A stretch of 23,256 bases of DNA from an uncultured Lewinella sp. (GTDB taxonomy: Bacteria > Bacteroidota > Bacteroidia > Chitinophagales > Saprospiraceae): the NCBI GenBank assembly GCA_938021455.1, contig CALIGP010000335.1, forward strand, positions 1-23,256, written 5' to 3'. A program made the translations under genes and the position numbers. Shown piece by piece: positions 16,055 to 23,256 of this stretch; positions within the stretch are counted from its first letter, which is position 1, and the number at the start of each line of letters is the position of its first letter. The notes below the pieces were generated by a model, which was not told where the DNA came from, ran no database searches, and saw only the letters and a list, made by a program, of their open reading frames with translations.

Positions 16055-16087
16055 GGCAACGATAGTAGTATACGCTTAAAGAACATT

Positions 16088-17851
16088 ATGGGAGCATTTG
16101 AACTGACGACGATTGACTTGGTTGTGATGGCGCTTTATGCCATTTTTATCATCGGGTATGGCCTGTATAGCGCAAAGGCTCAGAGCTCAGAAGAGTATTT
16201 TTTGGCGGGCCGTAACATGACTTGGCCCATAGTTGGCATCTCCCTTTTTGCCGCCAATATCTCCAGTTCTACCTTAGTAGGGTTAGCGGGTGATGCCTAC
16301 AAGACTAATACGCAAGTCTTTAATTATGAATGGCTTGCGGCGGTCGTTTTAGTGTTTTTTGCTATTTTCTTTTTACCGTTTTACCTGAAGTCCAGGGTGT
16401 ATACCATGCCTGAATTTCTTGAACGACGCTACGATGTTCGTTCCCGCTATTACTTCAGTTTTATTACGATTGTTGGTAACGTAATGTTGGATACGGCTGC
16501 TGGACTTTACGTAGGAACTGTCATTCTAAAATTGCTATTTCCAGATCTTTCCACCTTCGCTATTGTAGCTATTTTGGCGATTGCGGCGGCGGCTTATACC
16601 GTTCCTGGCGGCCTGAATTCGGTGATCCAAACAGAAGTAATTCAGGCGATTTTACTGGTGATCGGTAGTTGTATGATCACCTATTATACCTTCCAGGAAA
16701 TTGGCGGCTGGAATGAAATGATCGCTGGTCTAAACGAAATGGGGGCCGCAGGTACACTACCGGACAACGGGGCGGATTACAAACCTAGCAACGCGGAAGA
16801 AGTCCTTAGTCTGGTACGTCCAACTGGTGGTACCTGGCGAGAATTTTTGTTGGGAACTGGCGGAGATGGCTTCATGCCGTGGACCGGTCTCCTCTTCGGA
16901 GCACCGATTTTAGGCTTTTACTTCTGGGCGAACAATCAATTTATGGTCCAGCGTGTGCTGGGGGCTAAAGACATCAATCACGGTCGTTGGGGTGCGCTCT
17001 TCGCGGGCTTACTTAAGCTTCCGGTACTGTTTATTATGGTACTACCCGGCACGGCGGCCATTATCTATATTCAGCAGCAGGGCGGCCTGGCGGATGGCTT
17101 CGACATTGCGAACATCAATTATCAGCTCCCGGGAGGAGGGATTTGTGAAGACCTGGCAGATTGCCCCAACGCTACCTATCCGATGCTCTTGTTCCAAATG
17201 TTGCCAACGGGAATACTGGGGCTGGTTTTAGCGGGCCTGCTGGCGGCTATGATGTCATCGGTGTCGGCCACTTTCAATTCAGCGTCAACACTCATTACGA
17301 TGGACTTTGCGGTGAAAATCAACCCGAGCCTCAGTAGTAAACAATTGGTAAGAATTGGGCAAATATCTACGTTGGTATTGGTGATCCTTGCTTGTCTTTG
17401 GGCACCACAAATTGAGCGTTATGCCTCGCTGTGGGAGTACCTTCAACTCGTCCTGAGTTTCATCGCACCTCCGGTAGCAGCTGCCTTCATCCTGGGTATG
17501 TTCTGGAAGCGCGCCAATGGAACAGGAGCTTTCCTAAGCCTGATGGCCGGAGCTACCGTAAGTATCGTGTATCTGCTGATGGATTCTTACGGAGTGGACA
17601 GTTGGTTTACCGAAATGCACTTCTTGCACCGTACGGTTTATCTCTTCCTTTTCTGTGCCTTGGTGAACACTGGAGTTAGCTTAATGACAGACCCGCCAGC
17701 GCTCGAAAAAGTAGAAGGTAACACCTGGAACAAGAGCCTCATCAAGGAGGAAACGCTGGAGTTGGCCAACCTTCCCTGGTGGCAGAATTACCGCATTCAG
17801 GCGGTATTCTTGCTGATCATCACCTTCGTTTTGGTGGGCTGGTTCTGGTAG
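16088..17851 (+). CDS. Sodium:solute symporter (SSS/SLC5 family)
   Basis: This 587-residue inner-membrane transporter uses the sodium gradient to import a solute, in many relatives a sugar. The ATG at 16088 is chosen over a TTG at 16052 because it follows a TTAAAGAACATT leader and begins right before the first membrane helix (IDLVVMALYAIFIIGYGLY). Family hallmarks are SEEYFLAGRNMTWP (34-47), ISLFAANISSSTLVGLAGDAY around 51-71, and MMSSVSATFNSASTLITMD (S390, S391 and following), the helix equivalent to TM8 of vSGLT that forms the Na2 site. About 13-14 hydrophobic helices run to the C-terminal helix FLLIITFVLVGWFW. A hydrophilic insert at about 215-255 is probably an extramembrane loop. The substrate is not evident and no catabolic genes adjoin it. 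Length is normal. Confidence 0.93.
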   Translation: MGAFELTTIDLVVMALYAIFIIGYGLYSAKAQSSEEYFLAGRNMTWPIVGISLFAANISSSTLVGLAGDAYKTNTQVFNYEWLAAVVLVFFAIFFLPFYLKSRVYTMPEFLERRYDVRSRYYFSFITIVGNVMLDTAAGLYVGTVILKLLFPDLSTFAIVAILAIAAAAYTVPGGLNSVIQTEVIQAILLVIGSCMITYYTFQEIGGWNEMIAGLNEMGAAGTLPDNGADYKPSNAEEVLSLVRPTGGTWREFLLGTGGDGFMPWTGLLFGAPILGFYFWANNQFMVQRVLGAKDINHGRWGALFAGLLKLPVLFIMVLPGTAAIIYIQQQGGLADGFDIANINYQLPGGGICEDLADCPNATYPMLLFQMLPTGILGLVLAGLLAAMMSSVSATFNSASTLITMDFAVKINPSLSSKQLVRIGQISTLVLVILACLWAPQIERYASLWEYLQLVLSFIAPPVAAAFILGMFWKRANGTGAFLSLMAGATVSIVYLLMDSYGVDSWFTEMHFLHRTVYLFLFCALVNTGVSLMTDPPALEKVEGNTWNKSLIKEETLELANLPWWQNYRIQAVFLLIITFVLVGWFW

Positions 17852-17872
17852 GCCTAAAGGTTTTCGCTTTAA

Positions 17873-17926
17873 TAGAATTCATTAGGGCGCGGCCGCAGGT
17901 GCAAGGGGAGTTGGTAAAGCAAAGGG
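17873..17926 (-). repeat. Dispersed ~45-base repeat, copy B (intergenic)
   Basis: On the minus strand the core TTGCACCTGCG is followed by GCCGCGCCC and a TAAT-rich tail. Similarity to copy A extends on both sides of the core (GGTAAAGCAA against GATAAAGAGCAA; ATTCATTA against ATTTATTG). It lies between the symporter stop and the PPK2 start and contains a chance NotI site. Confidence 0.55.
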
Positions 17927-17969
17927 AAGTCCGCCGGTGATTTCTTACTTTACCGACAAAAGAAGAATC

Positions 17970-18725
17970 ATGGCCCACATAGATCTCAATAAAATACCGA
18001 CCCGAGCTCCCAAGAACCTCGACAAGGACGAAGCCAGAAAGCTAACCAAACAACGTGCCGAACGAATCGCCGACCTTCACCAACAGCTGGTGGCGGAAGG
18101 GAAACACTCCGTTCTCATCGTGCTTCAGGGCATGGACGCCAGCGGCAAAGACGGCGCCATGCGCAATGTTTTTGGCGAATGCGCTCCCTTTGGGCTGCGT
18201 GCCGTAGGCTGGAAAAAGCCTACGGATCTGGAGTTCGCCCACGACTTTCTCTGGCGCATTCACAAAGAGGCACCCGCTAAGGGTGAAATGGTCATCTTTA
18301 ACCGTAGCCATTACGAAGATGTACTGATTCAGCGCGTCCACGGCTGGATTGACGAGGAGCGTGTTGATCATAGAATCGAAAGTATCAATGCTTTCGAAAA
18401 ACTATTAGCTTACGACAACAATACTCTAATCCTCAAATTCTACCTCCACCTCAGTAAGGACGAGCAGGAGCAGCAGCTGTTGGAGCGCGTCAATGAGTCC
18501 GATAAGTTCTACAAGCACAACGACGGCGACTGGGCAGAGCGGGAGCACTGGGACAAATACCGTGCCGCCTACAATGACGTCATTAATCGCAGTGAAATCC
18601 CCTGGCACATCGTTGGCGTAGACCAACGTTGGTACCGCGATTACCAAATGACGGAGATTATCGTCAATGCGCTCGAAGGCCTGAAGATGGAATGGCCGGA
18701 TTTGGAGACGGAGCGGGAGTGGTAG
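17970..18725 (+). CDS. ppk2: PPK2 family polyphosphate:nucleotide phosphotransferase
   Basis: This 251-residue cytoplasmic kinase uses inorganic polyphosphate to phosphorylate nucleoside mono- or diphosphates, regenerating NTPs. The Walker A is GMDASGKDG (54-62), the Walker B region is MVIFNRSHYEDVL (107-119), and the lid arginine is R122 in QRVHGW. A DWAEREHWDKY segment follows near 190. The FNRSHYEDV form is that of the PPK2-related class III group that acts on AMP and ADP; the class assignment is from motif memory. The ATG at 17970, after AGAAGAATC, is preferred over an in-frame GTG at 17937, which would add 11 residues unlike the family N-terminus. Length is typical for single-domain PPK2. 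It is followed by a heptamer-repeat hairpin and a strong terminator. Confidence 0.93.
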   Translation: MAHIDLNKIPTRAPKNLDKDEARKLTKQRAERIADLHQQLVAEGKHSVLIVLQGMDASGKDGAMRNVFGECAPFGLRAVGWKKPTDLEFAHDFLWRIHKEAPAKGEMVIFNRSHYEDVLIQRVHGWIDEERVDHRIESINAFEKLLAYDNNTLILKFYLHLSKDEQEQQLLERVNESDKFYKHNDGDWAEREHWDKYRAAYNDVINRSEIPWHIVGVDQRWYRDYQMTEIIVNALEGLKMEWPDLETEREW

Positions 18726-18727
18726 TT

Positions 18728-18793
18728 TGGTAGACGGTAGTGTTGTAGATTCTATCATCTACAGTCTACAGTCTACCGTCTACCATCTATCGT
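18728..18793. repeat. Heptamer tandem repeat with nested inverted repeats
   Basis: Immediately after the PPK2 stop there are five 7-base units (ATCTACA, GTCTACA, GTCTACC, GTCTACC, ATCTATC) at 18757-18791. The same unit runs in inverted orientation upstream. This makes a perfect 13-bp inverted repeat (18728-18740 with 18773-18785) enclosing a 7-bp hairpin (18744-18750 with 18757-18763). It may protect the mRNA 3' end or be a small mobile or slippage-generated repeat. Confidence 0.85.
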
Positions 18794-18802
18794 CCCAACA
18801 AG

Positions 18803-18836
18803 AAAGCCCCCGCTCACAGTTGTGAACGGGGGCTTT
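18803..18836. terminator. Strong bidirectional rho-independent terminator
   Basis: AAAGCCCCCG (18803-18812) pairs with CGGGGGCTTT (18827-18836), and TCACA/TGTGA continue the stem inside after one mismatch. A T-rich GCTTTT follows on the plus strand and CTTTCTTG on the minus strand. It sits between the convergent PPK2 and receptor genes and should serve both. Confidence 0.88.
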
Positions 18837-18866
18837 GCTTTTGGCTTAGTGCCAAATCAGATCATC

Positions 18867-21800
18867 TTATTCAAAGATGTAGCGGATACCAACTTGGCCC
18901 TGGAAACGGCTAGACTGGATACCGGAGTCGTCAAGAATAGGATCAATCTCATTGTCCTCATTCAACAGGGAAGTGTTGAAAGTGTAAGTAGGAATGAGCG
19001 TGCCATCTTCGAAGCCAGCAAAGTTGACAAACTGGTTCTGGCTAGGAATGAACGTGCGACGACCCCACTTTTCACTGAGAAGGTTCGTGAAGTTAAACGC
19101 ATCGAGCGTCAACTGTAAGCGGTTCTTACCAGCCAGTGGAATGTCCTGTACCAGTTTGAGGTCAATAACGGTAGACCATGGACCACGAATAGCATTACGC
19201 TCAGCGTATTGACCACGGCGGCTGCTTAGGTAGTCGTTACCTTCGATGAAGGCTTCGAATGCAGCAGTCTGCTCAGCGGCAGATACATCACCGTTATCTA
19301 CGAAGTTCATTTCACCAGTGTTAGCTGGGATGTAGATGAGGCTACGTTCGCGGCTATCCGTACGACCGTTCAAACGACCAGAGTCGTTGTAGATAAAGCT
19401 GAATGGACGACTCTGAGCTGTTTCGCTTACTACGGTAAGGGTAGTCGCGAGGTTGTCATTTTGACCGTAGTTGAAGCGCTTGCTTACTACTGCAAGGAAA
19501 CGGCTACCACCGGCGAAGTTAGAGCGGTACAGCTGCTGATCAGTGTTACGACCATTTACAGAGTTGAGTCCACGCCACTGGCTGGAGTTCTGGCTGCTGG
19601 TACCGTCAAACACACTGTAAGCATCACCGTAAGAGTAGCTTGCCTGAACGAAGAAACCACCTTTGAAGGGGCGCTGTAGGCTGGCGGTCAGGTTGTAACC
19701 GTAGCCTTCGTTAGTATTGTAGCCAAGTACTACGCGGCTGTAGCGGGTAAGACCTGCATCTTGCAGTCCTTGTAGGTCACGACCACCGTCACCGAAGTAA
19801 GCACGGTTGTCTGGGCCTTCGAGGTTGCCGGTTGCTGGGTTTACGTTTACGTTTTGGTAAGCAACGTTCTGGAGCGTCTTGTTGTAGAGTACATCAAGTG
19901 TACCGATGAAACCAAGTGGAAGCTTGCGGTCAACAGCCAAAGACATTTTCAGGAACTGGGGAAGTTTGAAGTCTTCTGCAAATAGATCTACGTTACCGTT
20001 AGGTGTTACGTTGTTGAGATCAACAGCTCCAGGAGGCTGGTTGTTGATGTTTGGCTCAAATGGAACACCACCGTTGCCACGGAATTCAAATCCGGCGTTA
20101 AGGCCGTAGTTGTTGAAGGCACCACCTACCCAAACGAGGGGAGCGCGACTGGTAAAGACACCAAGACCACCACGTGCCTGTGTCGTCTTGTCACCGAGGA
20201 TGTCCCAGTTGAAGCCAACACGGGGGCTGATGAGTAGGTTCGGCTTAATGAAGCTACCCGTCTGTGCACCGCGAAGGTCATAAACCTGCTCAATAATTGG
20301 AATAACTTCATTGTTGAACTGCTCGTTAACCGGCGTATCGTCGTAGAAAGGAAGATCCAAACGAAGACCAGCGGTGAAGCTGAAATTGTCGTTGACCTGA
20401 ATGCGGTCCTGGAAGTAAAGACCTGCCTGGCCAGCACCGAAGCTGGCTATGGCTTCAGACTCGTCACCAGAAACATTGTCCCGCAGAGAGTAGCCACGCT
20501 GGAAGAAAGAAGCATCTTCGCCATTGATGAAGTCATCGAGGCTATTGAACTCATACTGGCCGTAGTTGAAGGCAAGGAAGAGGTTATCCGCCTGGTAAAG
20601 CTCCAGGTTAGCACCGATCGTGAAGGTGTGCTTGCCTTTGAAGATTTCGAAGTTGTTGGTGATGGTGAAAACGTCCTGATTCAGGAGGTTCGCCGTAGAG
20701 AAAGGCTCAGAACCGAACTGAATGGTACCAGAACCATCCTGGATCTCAACGTTAGGGAAGAGCTTGCCATTGGGGTCACGGTCATCACGCTGAAGCGTTG
20801 CGCCAATTACGAGGCTGTTACTCATGTTAGAACCGATGATGGTGTTCAGTTCCAATGCAGCACCGTAGGTCTTAGCGTCAAAGCGCTCAGAGCTGTTCAG
20901 GAAGTTAATGTTGAAGTTGTTAGACTGCACGCCTTCCAGGTTGTCAGCACCAACGTAGCTTAGGCGAAGCGCCAGCTTGTTGTTAGCATTGAGGTTGAAG
21001 TCAAACTTAGCGTTGATCTTGTCAGATACAAGGAAGCGCTCGTTGTCCGTAAAGGTGCCGGGGTCGTAATCGTATTCACTCTGTAGGAAAGAAGAGAGGT
21101 TGTTGATGTCAGCGATACTGGCATCACCCGTGTAGCCACTAGAGTTGAAGGGCAGGGGAGTAGTCTCGTCCTGACGTTCGTAGTTGATAAAGTAGAAAAT
21201 TTTATCTTTCTTGATTGCACCACCAAGGCGAAAACCTGCGGTATAAGCAGAGTAATCGGAAATTTCTGCACCATCAAGTGTTCCGCGTGTCAGCTCGTCG
21301 CTACGGAAGAAACCGTAAACAGAAGCTTCCGTATTGTTAGAACCCGAGCGAGTGATGGCCGAGATGGAGGCACCACCGAAACCACCTTGACGAACATCGT
21401 AAGGAGCAAGGTTGATTTGGAAAGACTCGATAGCATCTACAGAGATCGGAGATACACCTGTCTGGCCACCGTTGGTGCCAGAGCCAGCAAGGCCGAATAC
21501 ATCGTTAGAGACAGCACCATCAATAAAGATGGCGTTGTAGCGGTTGTTGATACCACCGAAGCTGAGTTCCAGACCGTCATTACCTTCAGAGGTAGAAGAC
21601 TGTGGCGTCAGACGTGTAAAGTCACCAATGGAACGCGTCAGCGTAGGAAGCGCATTGATGGCCTCTTCTCCAACAGTTGTCTCTTGTCCCGTTTTTTCGC
21701 CGTTGAAGATGTCGGAGCGGCTTGAAATTACTTCAATACCGGTCAGTTCAACAGCAGCCGTACCCATCTTAGGGCTAAACTGGAAGGCCTGTCCGAGAGA

Positions 21801-22100
21801 CAAGTAAATACCGTCCTGTACAATCGGCTCATAGCCAACGTAAGTAGCGGTAAGGATGTAAGGGCCACCAACACGCATACCGGGAAGACGGAAAAAACCG
21901 TCGAGGTCAGTAACGTTACCATAGGTGGTTCCAGAAGGAGTGTGGACGGCTTGAACCGTTGCACCGATCAGGGGTTCACCGCTGGTGTTGTCCTGAAGTT
22001 TGCCAAAAACGGAGGCAGTCGTCACACCCTGGGCTGCAACTGTCAACGACATTGCTAGCACCAGAAAGAGTGTGGTGAAAAGTGGAGTAAAAATCCTCAT
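18867..22100 (-). CDS. Oar-like TonB-dependent receptor with carboxypeptidase-regulatory-like domain
   Basis: This 1077-residue outer-membrane protein has a signal peptide (residues 1-24, ending VAAQ). A carboxypeptidase-regulatory-like beta-sandwich follows at about 29-105 (ASVFGKLQDNTSGEPLIGATV, NVTDLDGFFRLPGMRVGGPY). Next is a plug domain at about 120-270 with the conserved LSFGGINNRYNAIFIDGA and QGGFGGASISAITRSGSN. The rest is a 22-strand barrel to the C-terminal GQVGIRYIFE. This is the Oar-type architecture of large receptors for peptides, siderophores or other bulky ligands. There is no SusD-like partner beside it, so it is not a typical SusCD pair. Heavy use of a narrow codon set (AAC for Asn, GGT for Gly, CGT for Arg) suggests high expression. 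The start and signal peptide are clear; the ligand is unknown. Confidence 0.93.
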   Translation of the reverse strand: MRIFTPLFTTLFLVLAMSLTVAAQGVTTASVFGKLQDNTSGEPLIGATVQAVHTPSGTTYGNVTDLDGFFRLPGMRVGGPYILTATYVGYEPIVQDGIYLSLGQAFQFSPKMGTAAVELTGIEVISSRSDIFNGEKTGQETTVGEEAINALPTLTRSIGDFTRLTPQSSTSEGNDGLELSFGGINNRYNAIFIDGAVSNDVFGLAGSGTNGGQTGVSPISVDAIESFQINLAPYDVRQGGFGGASISAITRSGSNNTEASVYGFFRSDELTRGTLDGAEISDYSAYTAGFRLGGAIKKDKIFYFINYERQDETTPLPFNSSGYTGDASIADINNLSSFLQSEYDYDPGTFTDNERFLVSDKINAKFDFNLNANNKLALRLSYVGADNLEGVQSNNFNINFLNSSERFDAKTYGAALELNTIIGSNMSNSLVIGATLQRDDRDPNGKLFPNVEIQDGSGTIQFGSEPFSTANLLNQDVFTITNNFEIFKGKHTFTIGANLELYQADNLFLAFNYGQYEFNSLDDFINGEDASFFQRGYSLRDNVSGDESEAIASFGAGQAGLYFQDRIQVNDNFSFTAGLRLDLPFYDDTPVNEQFNNEVIPIIEQVYDLRGAQTGSFIKPNLLISPRVGFNWDILGDKTTQARGGLGVFTSRAPLVWVGGAFNNYGLNAGFEFRGNGGVPFEPNINNQPPGAVDLNNVTPNGNVDLFAEDFKLPQFLKMSLAVDRKLPLGFIGTLDVLYNKTLQNVAYQNVNVNPATGNLEGPDNRAYFGDGGRDLQGLQDAGLTRYSRVVLGYNTNEGYGYNLTASLQRPFKGGFFVQASYSYGDAYSVFDGTSSQNSSQWRGLNSVNGRNTDQQLYRSNFAGGSRFLAVVSKRFNYGQNDNLATTLTVVSETAQSRPFSFIYNDSGRLNGRTDSRERSLIYIPANTGEMNFVDNGDVSAAEQTAAFEAFIEGNDYLSSRRGQYAERNAIRGPWSTVIDLKLVQDIPLAGKNRLQLTLDAFNFTNLLSEKWGRRTFIPSQNQFVNFAGFEDGTLIPTYTFNTSLLNEDNEIDPILDDSGIQSSRFQGQVGIRYIFE

Positions 22101-22148
22101 GTAAAAGTGATTTGGATTAGTTGATTAAACCTGAAATAACCTTGAATT

Positions 22149-22174
22149 CGCCGCAAAGGTCATATACGGCGGCG
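22149..22174 (-). promoter_or_regulatory. Promoter region of the TonB-dependent receptor with inverted repeat
   Basis: On the minus strand GACCTTTG (22161-22154) matches the -7 TAnnTTTG with one mismatch, 53 bases before the ATG. It is flanked by CGCCG (22149-22153) and CGGCG (22167-22171, repeated at 22170-22174), an inverted repeat around the -7 box. A TTGAC at 22192-22188 is too far (26 bases) for a standard -33. Confidence 0.35.
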
Positions 22175-22205
22175 AAGGTAAGGTTAAGTCAACGTTAAGT
22201 TCTCC

Positions 22206-22233
22206 AAATCAGCGAATTACCCTGATTTTTTTT
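22206..22233 (+). terminator. Intrinsic-terminator-like hairpin in plus orientation
   Basis: AAATCAG and CTGATTT form a 7-bp stem around a nine-base loop, followed by a run of T to 22233. The U-tract is on the plus strand, but no plus-strand gene ends here; on the minus strand it follows the DUF4197 stop without a U-tract. It may block antisense transcription or only stabilise the DUF4197 mRNA. Confidence 0.35.
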
Positions 22234-22243
22234 ACAACCCGCT

Positions 22244-22984
22244 TTATTTGTCCTGTCGGGAGAAAACGTCCCTTAACAGTTCAGTATTCCGTAAAGCAGG
22301 GTTTTGACGCAATTCGCTTTCCTTTACTTCTACTAATCCAAACATTCCTTCGAGTGCACGTTGGGTAACGTACTGGTCTAGTTCTGGATTAGTTTTTTTA
22401 ACAAAAGGTATCTTATTGTAGGCAGTCACGGCTTTAAACCAAATTTCGTTGGCGTTTACCTCATCAAGCGCCGCTCGGATTACTGGTTGGAACTCTCCCG
22501 CTAAAGGAGACGCAGTGTTAGCTTCCAGATAGCGGGTAGCGGCATCCTGATTACCCATCAAAAGGTTCATGGCGTCCTTAATGGTGAGGCCTTTAATAGC
22601 GTCTACGAAGATAGGACCCGCTTTAGTGGCGGCTAGCTCCGCCGCACGGTTAATACGTTCCGTCAGGTCTTGCTCCAGATTTCCAAATCCGGGTAAGGCG
22701 CTAACCTTATTAATAACGGTCTGGGCTTCCTCGGGTAAGAGAATCTTGTAGGGGCTGCCAAAATAGCCATCCTGAGCGGAGAGTGAGGTGACGGCTTTGT
22801 CTACTCCCTGATTCAGGGCTTCTTTAAGTCCGTTGCCAATGGCTTCTTCGGAAAGCGGGCTTTTGCCGCTTAGTACCTCGTCTGCTTTGTCGGAGGCTTG
22901 CTTGAGAAGTTTACCGAACTGAGCCTGAGCAGGGGATGCCAATAGTAAGGCAGCGAAAAGAAAGAAGGACGTAAGAATGCGCAT
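22244..22984 (-). CDS. DUF4197 domain-containing exported protein
   Basis: This 246-residue protein has a signal peptide (MRILTSFFLFAALLLASPAQAQ, likely cut after about residue 22) with no lipobox Cys, so it is periplasmic or secreted. The mature part matches the DUF4197 pattern throughout: GLKEALNQGVDKAVTSLS, DGYFGSPYKILLPEEA, RINRAAELAATKAGPIF, DAIKGLTIKDAMNLLMG, AATRYLEANT, YNKIPFVKKTNPELDQYVTQRALEGMF and LRQNPALRNTELLRDVF. Family function is unknown. Length is normal. The ATG at 22984 starts the signal peptide. The receptor gene follows 143 bases downstream with its own promoter-like element, so they are probably separate units. Confidence 0.93.
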   Translation of the reverse strand: MRILTSFFLFAALLLASPAQAQFGKLLKQASDKADEVLSGKSPLSEEAIGNGLKEALNQGVDKAVTSLSAQDGYFGSPYKILLPEEAQTVINKVSALPGFGNLEQDLTERINRAAELAATKAGPIFVDAIKGLTIKDAMNLLMGNQDAATRYLEANTASPLAGEFQPVIRAALDEVNANEIWFKAVTAYNKIPFVKKTNPELDQYVTQRALEGMFGLVEVKESELRQNPALRNTELLRDVFSRQDK

Positions 22985-23186
22985 GGTTCTGATTTTATCT
23001 ACTTCAAAGAACGGGAAGGATAACTGGAAGGATGTATGAAGGGCGTTAAGATTTGCCTAAAGGTGAGATCGTTTCACGATGTGGTTTCACACATAAGAGA
23101 AAGCAGGAGGCAAAGAAAAGGGGGCACGGATCGTTTGATGGGGATGATTCTACTCACCGCTTTTAGTGTGCAACAGTAGAGGTCCA

Positions 23187-23255
23187 TCAATTACGCAGAA
23201 GAATGCGGATGTTGTGCTTACCAGGTAACACTTCTGCCAAAGGGGTGACGGTATT
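23187..23255 (-). CDS. Possible 3' end of a minus-strand gene running off the window
   Basis: Reading the minus strand from the window edge, one frame encodes 22 residues (ending GKHNIRILLRN) and then a TGA at 23189-23187. The composition looks protein-like, but a second frame is also open for 34 codons, so the choice is uncertain. Too little is visible for any functional call. Confidence 0.3.
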   Translation of the reverse strand, partial: NTVTPLAEVLPGKHNIRILLRN

Positions 23256-23256
23256 T

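Larger units (their letters stand above)
15720..16087. other. Divergent intergenic region of 368 bases
   Basis: No gene is seen between UPF0158 and the symporter. It holds the minus-strand promoter described separately, an 8-base palindrome CACCGGTG (15773-15780), a small hairpin GCGTC-TTATT-GACGC (15903-15917) and an AT-rich stretch from about 15950 towards the symporter. I see no tRNA, small ORF with a good start, or riboswitch signature. Confidence 0.6.

Noticed and set aside
17875..17896. EcoRI and NotI sites 8 bases apart, suggesting a vector polylinker
   Set aside because: The surrounding bases align with the intergenic repeat at 4444-4484, which has neither site, so the restriction sites are a chance result of the native repeat.
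18757..18791. Short CRISPR-like array
   Set aside because: Units are 7 bases and contiguous with no spacers, and no cas gene is present.
20126..21277. Several open frames of 100 or more codons on both strands inside the receptor gene
   Set aside because: They are shadows of the biased codon use of the receptor gene, without recognisable domains or leaders.
18867..22100. SusC-type receptor of a polysaccharide utilisation locus
   Set aside because: No SusD-like gene, glycoside hydrolase or regulator adjoins it and the plug and front domain fit the Oar type better.
23071..23090. Direct repeat GTTTCAC spaced by six bases upstream of DUF4197
   Set aside because: Two 7-mers with no promoter at matching position; too short to distinguish from chance.

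Overview
The window looks like chromosomal DNA from a Bacteroidota bacterium, most likely of the Lewinella/Neolewinella (Saprospiria) type; the genus is an inference. The supporting signs are a secreted protein with a type IX secretion (T9SS) C-terminal sorting domain, an Oar-like TonB-dependent receptor with a carboxypeptidase-regulatory-like front domain, a DUF4197 lipoprotein-like gene, A-rich leaders in place of Shine-Dalgarno sites, and several TAnnTTTG-like -7 promoter elements. No rRNA, tRNA, transposase, integrase, phage gene or CRISPR array was seen.

Layout. Positions 3-4415 hold the C-terminal part of a giant beta-rich protein whose 5' end lies outside the window. Next come a LEA/phasin-like helical repeat protein (4578-5633) and a secreted metalloprotease with SdrD-B, SprB-like and T9SS sorting domains (5775-8744). 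A convergent two-gene operon follows: a lone PxpA/LamB-YcsF protein (10371-9646) and a family 2 glycosyltransferase (9640-8756). Then come a small outer-membrane beta-barrel protein (10430-11179), a deoxynucleoside kinase (11851-11204), a zinc-finger-less Fpg/Nei glycosylase (11994-12788) and an FkbM methyltransferase (12815-13564). The last converges on and overlaps a tight minus-strand operon of a UPF0158 protein and two tandem FemAB-like acyltransferase paralogues (15719-13528). Beyond a 368-base intergenic region lie a sodium:solute symporter (16088-17851) and a class III-like PPK2 polyphosphate kinase (17970-18725). A heptamer-repeat hairpin and a strong bidirectional terminator separate PPK2 from the convergent TonB-dependent receptor (22100-18867) and a DUF4197 protein (22984-22244). 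The last ~70 bases may hold the tail of another minus-strand gene.

How the genes work together. Most genes look like independent housekeeping and envelope functions rather than one pathway: surface proteins (metalloprotease, receptor, barrel, giant beta protein), nucleotide and DNA metabolism (dNK, Fpg, PPK2) and envelope or glycan modification (GT2, FkbM, FemAB-like pair). I found no complete new defence or biosynthetic system. The least expected signals are a dispersed ~45-base repeat with four copies, two intergenic and two embedded in unrelated coding sequences in different frames; a promoter whose -33/-7 spacer is filled by a perfect inverted repeat; and the FemAB-like tandem pair coupled to UPF0158.
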